64,000 nt of DNA from Bacillota bacterium (GCA_023455425.1 JAEYCM010000042.1:53579-117578), one strand, 5' to 3'. Numbered from the stretch's first letter, positions 16,581 through 25,667 are shown. The notes: a model not told the origin generated them from the letters alone. A program made the numbers and translations.

Positions 16581-18509
16581 ATGGAAACCATCCGTCTGAC
16601 AATGGCGCAGGCACTCATCCGTTTCTTGGAGAACCAGTATGTCCGCTACGACGATACCGAGCACCGCTTTGTGCGCGGCATATTCATGTTGCCCGGCCAC
16701 GGCAATGTCGTGGGCCTGGGGCAGGCCATCCAGCAGGAAGCAAAGGAACTCGAGATCTACCACGGCAAAAACGAGCAGGGACAGGCCCAGGCGGCAATGG
16801 CGTTTGCCAAGCAGCGTCACCGCAGGGAAATATTCGCCTGCACCTCTTCGGTGGGCCCCGGCGCCGCCAACATGGTGACCGCCGCCGCCAACGCCACGGC
16901 CAACAACATCCCGCTGTTGCTGCTGCCCGGCGATATCTACGTTTCCCGCCAGCCCGATCCGGTACTGCAGCAAATCGAACAGCCGCATGAGCTTTCCATT
17001 TCCACCAACGACGCGTTCCGCCCCGTGTGCCGGTATTGGGACCGGGTGGTGCGCCCCGAACAGCTGATGACCGCCATGCTCTCCGCCGTGCGCGTGCTGA
17101 CCGACCCCGCCGATACCGGCGCCGTCTGCATTGCGCTCCCGCAGGACACGCAGGCGGAAGCATATGATTACCCCGTTTCCTTTTTTGAAAAGCGCGTCCA
17201 CCGCATCGAGCGCAGGCCCCCGGCCCCCTACGCCATACAGGAGGCGGTTGAAGCCATACGCGCCGCAAAAAAGCCGATCCTCGTCTGCGGCGGCGGCGTG
17301 CGGTACTCCGAAGCGCAGGAAGCGTTCCGCGCGTTTGCGGAAACGCACAACATCCCGTTTGGGGAGACGCAGGCCGGCAAAAGCGCCGTCGTATGGGACC
17401 ATCCGCTCAACCTGGGCGGCATCGGCGTAACAGGCTGTTCCGCGGCGAACGAGATCGCAAAGGACGCCGATCTCGTCATCGGCGTGGGCACGCGCTATAC
17501 GGATTTCACCACCGCATCCAAGTGGCTTTTCCGTGAGGATGCGTGCTTTGTCAACATCAACGTGAGCGAATTCCAGGCGTATAAGCTGGACGCCGTGCGC
17601 GTGATTGCGGACGCAAAGGTCGCGCTCCATGCGCTTTCCGCAGCGCTCGGCAATTATAGGAGCGGTTATTCGGATGAGATCGCTTCCGCAAAGAAACGCT
17701 GGCTGGATGAGCTGAATAGGCTTGACGCCATCGCCTGCGGGCCGGACTATACGCCCGAGGTCAAGGATGAGAACAGCGAAAGCTGGAAGCGCTTTGCCTC
17801 CGATATCGGCTCCACGTTCACGCAGACCATGGCGCTGGGCATCGTCAACCGCGTCATCGCGCCCGATTCCGTCGTCATCGGCGCGTCAGGTAGCCTGCCC
17901 GGCTGCATGCAGCGCATGTGGCGGCCGAAAGCCCCCAATACCTACAACATGGAGTACGGCTACTCCTGCATGGGCTACGAAGTTTCCGGCGCTCTTGGCG
18001 TAAAGCTTGCCATCGGGCCCGACCGCGAGGTCTATGCCATGACGGGGGACGGCAGCTTCAACATGCTGCACAGTGAACTCATCACCTCCGTGCAGGAAGG
18101 AAAGAAAATCAACGTCGTCCTCTTTGACAACGCGGGCTTTGGCTGCATCAACAACCTGCAGATGGGCCAGGGCAACGAAACCATGTGCACCGAACTCAGA
18201 TTTCGCGGCAACGGCGGCAAGCTCTACCATGACGGCGCGTTCCTAAACATCGATTACGCCGCCATCGCCCAGGCTTACGGCTGCAAGGCCTACCGCGTCA
18301 AGACGGCGGAAGAACTCGAAGCGGCTCTCACGGATGCGAAGAAACAGACCTGCTCCACGCTCATTGACATCAAGGTGCTGCCCAAATCCATGACGGAAGG
18401 GTATGGCGGCTGGTGGCGCGTGGGCGTCGCGGAAGTATCCAGAAAGGAACGCGTACAGCGCGCGCGCGAAGATCAGGATACGCACCTTGCCGAGGCGCGC
18501 AAATATTGA
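16581..18509 (+). CDS. iolD: 3D-(3,5/4)-trihydroxycyclohexane-1,2-dione hydrolase
   Basis: A 642-residue thiamine-diphosphate enzyme (Bacillus IolD 637) that opens the inositol ring to give 5-deoxy-glucuronate. The N-terminal domain has ENQYVRYDDTEHRFVRGIF and the TPP glutamate region GHGNVVGLGQAIQQE. The middle domain includes GETQAGKSAVVWDHP. The C-terminal TPP-binding motif is GDGSFNMLHSELITSVQEGKKINVVLFDNAGFG near residue 490-520. The ATG at 16581 follows GAGGAGG. It is second in the unit, separated from iolB and iolG by palindromic elements that would be transcribed. Confidence 0.95.
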   Translation: METIRLTMAQALIRFLENQYVRYDDTEHRFVRGIFMLPGHGNVVGLGQAIQQEAKELEIYHGKNEQGQAQAAMAFAKQRHRREIFACTSSVGPGAANMVTAAANATANNIPLLLLPGDIYVSRQPDPVLQQIEQPHELSISTNDAFRPVCRYWDRVVRPEQLMTAMLSAVRVLTDPADTGAVCIALPQDTQAEAYDYPVSFFEKRVHRIERRPPAPYAIQEAVEAIRAAKKPILVCGGGVRYSEAQEAFRAFAETHNIPFGETQAGKSAVVWDHPLNLGGIGVTGCSAANEIAKDADLVIGVGTRYTDFTTASKWLFREDACFVNINVSEFQAYKLDAVRVIADAKVALHALSAALGNYRSGYSDEIASAKKRWLDELNRLDAIACGPDYTPEVKDENSESWKRFASDIGSTFTQTMALGIVNRVIAPDSVVIGASGSLPGCMQRMWRPKAPNTYNMEYGYSCMGYEVSGALGVKLAIGPDREVYAMTGDGSFNMLHSELITSVQEGKKINVVLFDNAGFGCINNLQMGQGNETMCTELRFRGNGGKLYHDGAFLNIDYAAIAQAYGCKAYRVKTAEELEAALTDAKKQTCSTLIDIKVLPKSMTEGYGGWWRVGVAEVSRKERVQRAREDQDTHLAEARKY

Positions 18510-18532
18510 GGCAAAAAGAATCAGCCTAGGTA

Positions 18533-18552
18533 TCGCCACCTACGGTGGCGAC
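18533..18552 (+). other. hairpin after iolD
   Basis: Short inverted repeat TCGCCAC/GTGGCGA a few bases after the iolD stop, without a U tract. It may protect the upstream message or be the edge of element D. Confidence 0.3.
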
Positions 18553-18570
18553 GATAGATTATTTTATTTA

Positions 18571-18646
18571 ATAGCGGGCGGGCTTCGCCCCCCGCGCCCC
18601 CTAAGTACGGGCGTCCCTAAGGAAGGGGTTTGGGGCAGAACCCCAA
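18571..18646 (+). repeat. mosaic palindromic intergenic element, copy D (short form)
   Basis: Contains GCGGGCGGGCttcGCCCcCCGC (18574-18595) and the terminal module TTGGGGCaGAACCCCAA (18630-18646). The central modules seen in the long copies are missing or degenerate. It sits between iolD and iolG1. Confidence 0.65.
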
Positions 18647-18731
18647 TGGTAACCGAAAAAGACTCGCCTCCACAACAACGAACAAAGCAACGCGGGATTT
18701 CCCGCTGCTCTAAAAAGAAAGGATGAACGGC

Positions 18732-19733
18732 ATGGAACCACTTAAGATTGGCGTCGTAGGCGCTGGCCGTATCGGCAAGCTGCATGTAGAGAACCTGATG
18801 ACGCGGGTAAAGGATGCGACGGTTGTCGCGGTATCCGACGTGGTACAGGAAAGCGCCCAGGCGTTGGCGCAGCAATGGAACATCAAGAAGGTGCATCCGG
18901 ATTATCAGACGCTCATCGCCGACCCGGAGGTGGAGGCTGTGCTCGTCTGCTCCTCTACCGATACGCACTCCCTCATCGCCTATGAGGCGGCGCGCGCAGG
19001 CAAGCATGTGTTCTGCGAAAAGCCCATCGATTTCGATTTGGACCGCATCCAGAAGGTGATTGACGCGGTCAAGGAATCGGGCGTCAAATTCCAGGTCGGC
19101 TTCAACCGCCGGTTTGACCGCAACTTCAAGCGCGTGCGGGACGCCGTCAAAGGCGGCGAGATCGGCGATGTTCAGATCGTCATGGTCACCTCCCGCGATC
19201 CCGCGCCCCCGCCGATCTCCTACGTCAAAGTTTCCGGCGGCATCTTCCTCGATATGATGATCCACGATTTTGATATGGTGCGCTACCTCTCGGGCAGCGA
19301 GGTGACGGAAGTGTTCGCAAACGGCGCGGTGCTTGTCGATCCCGCGATCGGCGAAGCGGGCGATGTGGATACGGCCATCGTCACGCTGAAGTTCGCAAAC
19401 GGCGCGATCGGCGTCATCAACAACTCCCGCCAGGCCGTCTACGGTTACGACCAGCGTGTGGAAGTGTTTGGCTCCAAGGGCTGCATGACCGCCGACAACG
19501 AAACGGCCAACCTTACCACGCTCTCCACCGCGGCAGGCGTGGTGCGCGAAAAACCGCTCTACTTCTTCCTGGAGCGCTACAACGACGCCTTTATTGAAGA
19601 GATGAACGGCTTCGTGCAAGCGATCAGGAACGATACCCCCACGCTGGTGGACGCGACGGACGGCTTAAAACCCGTGCTCATCGCGATGGCCGCGAAAAAG
19701 TCCCTGGAAACGGGCATGCCTGTCAAGCTCTAA
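18732..19733 (+). CDS. iolG: inositol 2-dehydrogenase, first copy
   Basis: A 333-residue Gfo/Idh/MocA oxidoreductase that oxidises myo-inositol to scyllo-inosose with NAD. The Rossmann motif GVVGAGRIGKLH is at residues 7-18. FCEKPIDFD carries the catalytic Lys, and the active-site region SGGIFLDMMIHDFDMVRYLSG contains the expected Asp and His. FQVGFNRRFD is also as in Bacillus IolG. The ATG at 18732 is best spaced from AAAGGATG. Third and last gene of the iolB-iolD-iolG unit, ended by a strong terminator. Its product is the branch point of both inositol routes in this locus. Confidence 0.92.
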   Translation: MEPLKIGVVGAGRIGKLHVENLMTRVKDATVVAVSDVVQESAQALAQQWNIKKVHPDYQTLIADPEVEAVLVCSSTDTHSLIAYEAARAGKHVFCEKPIDFDLDRIQKVIDAVKESGVKFQVGFNRRFDRNFKRVRDAVKGGEIGDVQIVMVTSRDPAPPPISYVKVSGGIFLDMMIHDFDMVRYLSGSEVTEVFANGAVLVDPAIGEAGDVDTAIVTLKFANGAIGVINNSRQAVYGYDQRVEVFGSKGCMTADNETANLTTLSTAAGVVREKPLYFFLERYNDAFIEEMNGFVQAIRNDTPTLVDATDGLKPVLIAMAAKKSLETGMPVKL

Positions 19734-19752
19734 TTTCAACATGATGTTCGCT

Positions 19753-19797
19753 GCGCCGCATGCGGGATCCCTCGTTCCCCCGCGTGCGGCGCTTTTT
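19753..19797 (+). terminator. rho-independent terminator after iolG1
   Basis: Long GC-rich stem GCGCCGCATGCGGG / CCCGCGTGCGGCGC followed by TTTTTC. It separates the Bacillus-type iol unit from the Thermotoga-type unit. Confidence 0.8.
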
Positions 19798-19839
19798 CAA
19801 CACTTCACCATCTCTTGATAAAAAGTTGCAGAAAATATA

Positions 19840-19868
19840 TTGACAATGCGGCGGGGCAACGATATACT
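19840..19868 (+). promoter_or_regulatory. predicted sigma-A promoter of iolN-iolM-uxaE-iolO-lacI-iolG2
   Basis: Consensus TTGACA (19840-19845), 17 bases, TATACT (19863-19868). It starts a second transcription unit independent of iolBDG. Confidence 0.75.
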
Positions 19869-19877
19869 TTAGGCAAC

Positions 19878-19892
19878 GGAAAAACGTTTTCC
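19878..19892. promoter_or_regulatory. LacI-family operator O1
   Basis: GGAAAAACGTTTTCC with the perfect core AAAACGTTTT, 10 bases after the -10. The central CpG with A/T flanks is the typical LacI/GalR site. The LacI gene in the same operon (24537-25616) is the obvious candidate to bind. Confidence 0.65.
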
Positions 19893-20003
19893 ATATTGAC
19901 AACAAGTTCTGTATGTTTCATTTCAAACCAAAGGCCATCCCGTTATTTTTCATCAAAACCAGCCCCAAAACCAACGTATCCTGACATGTACTACCGCCCT
20001 GAG

Positions 20004-20019
20004 AAGAAAAACGTTTCAC
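20004..20019. promoter_or_regulatory. LacI-family operator O2
   Basis: AAGAAAAACGTTTCAC with core AAACGTTT, just ahead of the iolN ribosome binding site and about 126 bases from O1. A pair of sites at this distance could allow looping. Confidence 0.5.
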
Positions 20020-20038
20020 AGTAGTAAAGGAGGCAATT

Positions 20039-21151
20039 ATGGAGAAAAAGAAGTGGCTGTTTACAGAGGACCCCGCAATCCTGTTTGAGGATACGGCAGT
20101 CGGCCGCCTGAAAAAAGAGGTCTGGGATATGACGGAGGAACAGCTCGACGCGGAGCTTCTCGCCTACGGCATCCCTTCCCCCTCCGAACTGGGCGTGGCC
20201 GGCACGTATATCCAGAACACCGCGCGCGCGGACCAGATCAAAAAACGCCAGAACAACGACATCGTATTTGTCCCCATCGGCTGCACGGAAAATCATGGCC
20301 TGCACGCCAACACGGGCCTGGACACCTTCATGTGCACGCAGATTTTAGAAGGCGTGCGCCGCTACACCAAGAAGAAGGGGCGCGAAATCAACCTAGCGTT
20401 CACGCCGCTCAATTACGGCGGGCACCCGTACCACCACATCGGCATGCCGGGCACCGTTATCATGCCCGAGGAAGTCGTCAAGGAGACCCTCATCTACTGC
20501 ATGCTGGGGCTGTGGAACGACGGCTACCGCAAGATCATATTCGTCAACAACCACGGCCATCTGTGGATGCTGGAGTCGGCCATACAGGAATTCTGCAAGC
20601 GCTACCAGCTCCCCGGCATATTCCGCGTGATCGAATGGCACCGCGCGGTGCGCGAATTCTTCTATCCCATCGACAGCGAGTTAAGCCTGGGCACGCACTT
20701 CATCCACGCGGACGAAGCGGAAACCTCGGTGGCGCTGTTGATGTTCAAGGAAATGATCAACATGTCCGCCGTACAGGATTCCTGGGGCGAACCCCTGCTG
20801 CCTGACGAGCACTTTGATAAATCCGTCGATCCCTTCCGCCGCCCCAACCGCTGGAGCGAAGGCGAAGGCCACAACGCCATCGAGCGCGCCGCCACCCCCG
20901 AGGGCGTGGTGGGCTGCCCCTCCACCTCCTCCGCACGCAAGGCCAAGCGGCCCATCGTCGCCATACTCAAATACCTGACGCTGCTCAACGACCAGATACT
21001 CGACGCTTACCCCGCGGGCAAAGTGCCGCCGGTAGAAAAGATCACGCTGCGCAAGGAAGAGGAGATGGCCCCGTTCCTCAAGGAGCCCTTGAGCGAAGGC
21101 TGGAAGTCCATAGACGAGCTGCCCCGCATCGGCATATTCGAACATCTGTAA
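20039..21151 (+). CDS. iolN: creatininase-family hydrolase, IolN-like (3-dehydro-scyllo-inosose hydrolase)
   Basis: A 370-residue creatinine amidohydrolase-family metal enzyme. In Thermotoga the IolN member opens the ring of 3-dehydro-scyllo-inosose to 5-keto-L-gluconate. Metal-site blocks are VFVPIGCTENHGLHANTGLDTF near residue 79-99, NYGGHPYHHIGMPGTV near 122, FVNNHGHLWMLESA near 168 and the glutamate in IHADEAETSV near 224. The N-terminal extension DMTEEQLDAEL and the C-terminal segment after residue 300 make it longer than plain creatininases, as for IolN. The ATG follows AAGGAGG. Assignment rests on the adjacent iolM and iolO homologues. Confidence 0.85.
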   Translation: MEKKKWLFTEDPAILFEDTAVGRLKKEVWDMTEEQLDAELLAYGIPSPSELGVAGTYIQNTARADQIKKRQNNDIVFVPIGCTENHGLHANTGLDTFMCTQILEGVRRYTKKKGREINLAFTPLNYGGHPYHHIGMPGTVIMPEEVVKETLIYCMLGLWNDGYRKIIFVNNHGHLWMLESAIQEFCKRYQLPGIFRVIEWHRAVREFFYPIDSELSLGTHFIHADEAETSVALLMFKEMINMSAVQDSWGEPLLPDEHFDKSVDPFRRPNRWSEGEGHNAIERAATPEGVVGCPSTSSARKAKRPIVAILKYLTLLNDQILDAYPAGKVPPVEKITLRKEEEMAPFLKEPLSEGWKSIDELPRIGIFEHL

Positions 21152-21170
21152 AGAAGAAAGGGAGAAGCGT

Positions 21171-22232
21171 ATGAAAGCCAAAATCGCGTTTTTACACAAG
21201 CCCTTTGATCTTCGCGTGGAAGAAGTGGACCTAGGCCCCCTCAAGCCCAATCAGGTGCTCGTACAAGTGGGCGCCTGCGGCATCTGCGGCTCCGACGTAG
21301 AGTGTTTCGAAGGCAAATCCGCCGAGGGGCGCTACGACATCGCGCCCTATACGCCGGGCCATGAATGGGGCGGCCGGATTGCTGCGGTCGGCGCGGACGT
21401 CACTACGCTCAAAGTTGGCGACAAGGTCACGGGCGACTGCGTGATGGAATGCGGCGTCTGCCGCAACTGCAAGGACGGGCTGATGCCCTCCGCCTGCCTC
21501 AACATGCGCGAAGCGGGCTTCCGGCCCGACTCCCCGGGCGGCATGGGCGAATATATGGTAATTGAAGAACAGTATGTCCACAGGGTCCCCGATGATTGGA
21601 CGTATGCCGACGCCGCGTGGGTGGAGACCTTCTCCATCGGCTATTTCGGAATCTGGGGCAACGGCGGGTATATCGACGCTTCGGATATCGCCATCATCAT
21701 GGGCTGCGGCCCGGTAGGCGTTTCCGCCGTCATGACGGCGAAGGCAAGCGGGGCTACCGTCATCGTGGTGGAACCGTTTGAAAAACGCCGCGCCATCGCA
21801 TTACAATACGGCGCGGACTATGTCATCAACCCGAAAGAGGTCGATCTTGTCAAGGAAGTGGAACGCCTGACCAACGGGCGCATGGGCACCGTGGTGGTGG
21901 AAGCTTCCGGCAACGACAACGCCATTGCCTCTCTGTTCGAGGTCGCGGGGCACTCTGCGCGCGTGCGGCTCATCGGCCATTCTATCGGCCGCAAGGTGCC
22001 GGTGGAGATCGGCCGCACCATCTGGCGCACGCTTTCCATCAGCGGCTCGGGCGGCACCAAGGATTTCGGCCAGCGCACCATCCGCTTCATGAGCGCCATT
22101 CGCAACAAATACGATTTCGGCGCGCTCAACACGCATTACTTTAAATTTGACCAGCTGCACGAGGCGTTTGACGTCGCATGCAAGCTCAAGGCGGACGCGT
22201 TCAAGGTCATGCTGACGTTTGATCTTGACTGA
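21171..22232 (+). CDS. iolM: zinc-dependent scyllo-inosose 3-dehydrogenase, IolM-like
   Basis: A 353-residue medium-chain dehydrogenase. The catalytic zinc site lies in ACGICGSDVECFEG (Cys near residue 37) and TPGHEWGG (His-Glu near 62). The structural zinc site in MECGVCRNCKDGLMPSAC has the four cysteines. The nucleotide-binding loop is IIMGCGPVGVSAV near residue 177-190. In the Thermotoga pathway IolM oxidises scyllo-inosose at C3 before hydrolysis by IolN. Here it lies 19 bases after iolN, ahead of uxaE and iolO, which supports that role over a sorbitol or threonine dehydrogenase. Confidence 0.85.
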   Translation: MKAKIAFLHKPFDLRVEEVDLGPLKPNQVLVQVGACGICGSDVECFEGKSAEGRYDIAPYTPGHEWGGRIAAVGADVTTLKVGDKVTGDCVMECGVCRNCKDGLMPSACLNMREAGFRPDSPGGMGEYMVIEEQYVHRVPDDWTYADAAWVETFSIGYFGIWGNGGYIDASDIAIIMGCGPVGVSAVMTAKASGATVIVVEPFEKRRAIALQYGADYVINPKEVDLVKEVERLTNGRMGTVVVEASGNDNAIASLFEVAGHSARVRLIGHSIGRKVPVEIGRTIWRTLSISGSGGTKDFGQRTIRFMSAIRNKYDFGALNTHYFKFDQLHEAFDVACKLKADAFKVMLTFDLD

Positions 22233-22271
22233 TAACGCCCGTATGACCGATAAAGCGGAAGGAGAATTGCC

Positions 22272-23714
22272 ATGGACCGGATGACTCTTGCGTGGCTATA
22301 TCGGGATGCGGAGCCAGTCACGCCGTCTTACTGCGCCGGGGAAGGGTATGAACTCATCCTGGCCAGGCGGCACAACATGGACTCTCTCTTTATCCGCGGC
22401 AGCGCGCCTCTTGTAAGAGATCTTGTGGGCGCGTATGAGGGCGACGTGAAAACCTGCCCGCTCACGCATTTCAACCGGCTCATACTCAATGCGTACCTTC
22501 CGTTCACGGCGCCCGTCGCGTTCGGACGGGCGAACGCAACATTCGGGTTGGGGGATCGGTTGGGGCTGTGCGCCGGAGCGCATATCGAAGCGGTCCGGCG
22601 CAGCGCCCTCAAGCCCGTGCTGGCCCAGCAAAGCCTCCGGGAATTGTCCTTTATGGGCCGCAGCTATGACGATATGCTGGACGCCGCCTCTTACGGCGTA
22701 CTGCGCGCGGGCTACCGGGGCGGCTACGCCGCGGACGGGGATCATTTGAAAACCCCCGCACAAATCAAAAAAGCGCTGCAGGACGACTGCACCATGATCA
22801 CGCTGGATTGTTCCGATGTCCTGCGCGATCTTCCGCCGGAAGCGCCCTTTGAATCTTTCTATCTGGCGCTGCCTTTTGAAGAACGGGAACGGCTGGAGCG
22901 GGACTATCCGAACGATGCGGACGCGCGGCGGCTCGGCCTTGTATTCAACCGGGAAACGCTCATGCGGTTGGCCGCGCAGTATTGGGATAGCGTTGCGCTT
23001 GCAAGGGAGGTGTACGAAGACATCCTCCTGCCGCATAAGCGCGCGGTGGATTTTGAGATTTCTCTGGATGAAACGGCCTCCACCACCACGCACGAAGCGC
23101 ATTATTTTGTGGCCCGTGAACTGACGCGCGCAAACGTCCCCTTCACCAGCCTTGCGCCGCGCTTTGTAGGGGAATTCCACAAGGCGGTGGACTATATCGG
23201 CGATAGTAGGACGCTCGAAGCCGATCTATCCGCGCACGCCAAAATAGCGGACCATTTCGGCCACAAGCTGAGCGTGCACTCGGGCAGCGACAAGTTCAGC
23301 ATCTATCCCGCGGTGGCCCGCGCAACAGCAGGGCGCTTCCACCTGAAAACCTCGGGCACGAGCTGGCTCACGGCGGTGAAGGTCATCGCCCGGCATGAAC
23401 CGCAGCTCTACCGCCGCATGCATAAAAAAGCCATGGATGCCTTTGAGGAAGCGAAAAAGGCCTACTGCGTTCACACGGCGCTTTCCCGCATCGCGCAGCT
23501 TTCGGATACGCCGGACGACCGGCTAGCAGATTACCTGGAGCAGGACGATTCCCGGCAGCTCATGCACATCACCTACGGCTACCTGTTCCGTGAACCGCTG
23601 CTTGCAAGCGATATCCGCACGGCGCTCGCCCGGCATTCCGCTGCGCTCAACGCCGAAGTGGCCGCGCATATCGGCGCGCATGTCCGCGCGCTCGGCTGCT
23701 ACAAGGAGGATTAA
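22272..23714 (+). CDS. uxaE: tagaturonate epimerase
   Basis: A 480-residue protein matching the UxaE family, which interconverts D-tagaturonate and D-fructuronate. Visible family blocks are FGLGDRLGLCAGAHI near residue 90, DGDHLKT, FEISLDETASTTTHEAHYFVARELTR near 257 and KLSVHSGSDKFSIYP near 334. The ATG at 22272 has GGAGAA upstream. In this operon it would convert the tagaturonate made by IolO to fructuronate, which UxuB (not in the window) would reduce to mannonate. In Thermotoga, uxaE is a hexuronate gene; here it sits directly among the inositol genes. Confidence 0.88.
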   Translation: MDRMTLAWLYRDAEPVTPSYCAGEGYELILARRHNMDSLFIRGSAPLVRDLVGAYEGDVKTCPLTHFNRLILNAYLPFTAPVAFGRANATFGLGDRLGLCAGAHIEAVRRSALKPVLAQQSLRELSFMGRSYDDMLDAASYGVLRAGYRGGYAADGDHLKTPAQIKKALQDDCTMITLDCSDVLRDLPPEAPFESFYLALPFEERERLERDYPNDADARRLGLVFNRETLMRLAAQYWDSVALAREVYEDILLPHKRAVDFEISLDETASTTTHEAHYFVARELTRANVPFTSLAPRFVGEFHKAVDYIGDSRTLEADLSAHAKIADHFGHKLSVHSGSDKFSIYPAVARATAGRFHLKTSGTSWLTAVKVIARHEPQLYRRMHKKAMDAFEEAKKAYCVHTALSRIAQLSDTPDDRLADYLEQDDSRQLMHITYGYLFREPLLASDIRTALARHSAALNAEVAAHIGAHVRALGCYKED

Positions 23715-23715
23715 T

Positions 23716-24540
23716 ATGTTCAACCCCGGGCTTTGTATGACGCTGGTCAAACAGCGCGGCCATATGGCCCCTTTCCTGCACGGCGGGGATCTGTGTGCGG
23801 GCATTGCCACCGCTCGCGCTTTCGGGTATGATTGCGTTGAGATCCATGTGCGTGCGCCGGAAGAGCTGGACCTCCCCGCCCTCAAAGAAGCACTGCTGCG
23901 TGAAGACATGCTAATAAGCGCCCTTGGCACAGGCCGCGCCTATGTGGACGACAAACTCTCCCTGATCGACCCGGACGAGCAGGCGCGCCGCAAAGCGCTA
24001 ACCCGCCTGCATGGCTTTATTGACGCGGCAGCGGAGCTTCATGCGATGGTCATCATCGGCTGCCTGCGCGGCAATGTGCCCTTCCCCGGCCGGGAACAGG
24101 AAAGCCTGCATCTTTTGGGAGAGGCCATGCAAAAAGCCGACGCCTATGCTTCGGCGCGCAGCGTCAGCCTGGTGCTCGAGGCCATCAACCGCTACGAGAA
24201 CAATTACCTGTGCAGCATATACGAGGTAGCGGCGTTTATCGAGAAAAACAAACTCAAGAATACGGGAATCTTGGCGGATACCTTTCATATGAACATAGAG
24301 GAGCGCGACATTGTCCCGGCGTTCTCCGACAACATGCGTTATATCCGCTATGTGCACGCGGCGGACTCTAACCGCCATTATCCGGGCGGCGGGCACACGG
24401 ATTTTCCCGCCATTTTAAAAGCGCTTAAAGACGGTGGTTACCAGGGTAACATCAGCGCGGAAATATTGCCGCTGCCGGATGACGATGCGGCGGCCAAACT
24501 GTGGCTCGCCCACATGAAAGGATATCTGTTAAACGTATGA
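23716..24540 (+). CDS. iolO: 5-keto-L-gluconate epimerase, IolO-like
   Basis: A 274-residue xylose-isomerase-like TIM barrel. In Thermotoga, IolO converts 5-keto-L-gluconate to D-tagaturonate. Blocks matching that protein are GDLCAGIATARAFGYDCVEIHV near residue 24, ALGTGRAYVDDKLSL near 72, MVIIGCLRG, EAINRYENNYL near 156, GILADTFHMNIEERDI near 187 and HAADSNRHYPGGGHTDF near 215. The ATG at 23716 follows AAGGAGG and is one base after the uxaE stop. The end overlaps the LacI gene as ATGA. Confidence 0.88.
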   Translation: MFNPGLCMTLVKQRGHMAPFLHGGDLCAGIATARAFGYDCVEIHVRAPEELDLPALKEALLREDMLISALGTGRAYVDDKLSLIDPDEQARRKALTRLHGFIDAAAELHAMVIIGCLRGNVPFPGREQESLHLLGEAMQKADAYASARSVSLVLEAINRYENNYLCSIYEVAAFIEKNKLKNTGILADTFHMNIEERDIVPAFSDNMRYIRYVHAADSNRHYPGGGHTDFPAILKALKDGGYQGNISAEILPLPDDDAAAKLWLAHMKGYLLNV

Positions 24541-25616
24541 CTTCACAAAGAAGGACGGGGCAAACTGCAAGCATCAAGGATGTGGCGGAGCGCGCGGGCG
24601 TTTCCATCTCCACGGTATCCCATGTGCTCAATTCCACCAAGTCGGTCAGCCCCGAGCTCAGGCAGCGCGTTATGGACGCCGCGGAAGCGTTGCGTTATCA
24701 GGCCAACGCCATCGCGCGCGGGCTTAAAAGCGGCAAGACGAACGTGCTGTGCGTCATCGTTCCTTCCATTGTGAGCGTGTTCTTTCCCAAGGTGCTGCGC
24801 GGCATGCAGACCGCCGCGGCCCAGCAGGGATATTCTCTTAGCATATACGAAACGGGCGAAGAATTGGAAAAAGAGCGCGCCTATATTCAGCTGCTCAAAA
24901 ACCAATGGGTGGACGGCATCCTGCTTTCCACCTGCTGCAACCCCGCAACGGATCAAAGCTATATCAAAGAACTCAAGCACCTGCATATTGGGGACAAACG
25001 CATCCCCGTGGTGTTTTTTGAAGCCCTCCCCGGCGAAGGGCTGGACGCCGTCGTCGTCAGCAACCGGCAGGCGGCGTGCGAGGCAACCACTTACCTCCTC
25101 GAGAGTGGGCGCAGCCGTATTGCGCATATTTCTGCGCCCACTCGTTTTACCATGGGCATCGAGCGCTACGAAGGATATCTTGCTGGACTTCAAAAAGCCG
25201 ATATCCCGCCCGATCCTGCGCTTATCTCGGAGGGCGATTATTCGCCCATCAGCGGCTACGCCTGCATGCGCGAGCTCTTGGGGTGTGGCAAGCCGTTTGA
25301 CGCGGTGCTCTGCGGCAACGACCAGATGGCGGTTGGCGCCATCCGTGCGTTGCGCGAGGCAGGTGTGCGCGTGCCAGAGGACATCGCGGTGATGGGGTTT
25401 GACAATAATTTTCCGGGAACGCTCATCTCCCCTTCCCTCTCCACGGTTTCCGTACCCAAGCAGCACATGGGGCGCGAGGCGGTCAATCTCCTTATTTGGC
25501 GCTTGCAGCAGGGGGAAGAAGCCGCGCCGCGCGTTATCACGCTCGAAACCAACCTCATCATACGCCAATCGACGGATTTGAAAAGCGAAAGCGGCTGGGA
25601 TCTGTACGATTGGTAA
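24537..25616 (+). CDS. LacI-family transcriptional regulator of the iolN operon
   Basis: A 359-residue LacI/GalR repressor. The helix-turn-helix is at residues 12-60 (IKDVAERAGVSISTVSHVLN with ALRYQANAIARGL). The sugar-binding domain has two lobes, with CGNDQMAVGAIRALREAG and VMGFDNNF as family blocks. The start overlaps the iolO stop (ATGA at 24537). Two operator-like palindromes at the promoter of this operon suggest autoregulation. The inducer is not known; an inosose or a keto-gluconate is plausible. Confidence 0.92.
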   Translation: MTSQRRTGQTASIKDVAERAGVSISTVSHVLNSTKSVSPELRQRVMDAAEALRYQANAIARGLKSGKTNVLCVIVPSIVSVFFPKVLRGMQTAAAQQGYSLSIYETGEELEKERAYIQLLKNQWVDGILLSTCCNPATDQSYIKELKHLHIGDKRIPVVFFEALPGEGLDAVVVSNRQAACEATTYLLESGRSRIAHISAPTRFTMGIERYEGYLAGLQKADIPPDPALISEGDYSPISGYACMRELLGCGKPFDAVLCGNDQMAVGAIRALREAGVRVPEDIAVMGFDNNFPGTLISPSLSTVSVPKQHMGREAVNLLIWRLQQGEEAAPRVITLETNLIIRQSTDLKSESGWDLYDW

Positions 25617-25667
25617 ACGCCTTCCGCAATATCAATTCTGAACAATAAGGACAATCAGGAGGCAACC

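Noticed and set aside
18533..18655. Hairpins after iolD considered as an operon terminator
   Set aside because: No U tract follows the stems; iolG continues the pathway and a real terminator stands after it at 19753-19797.
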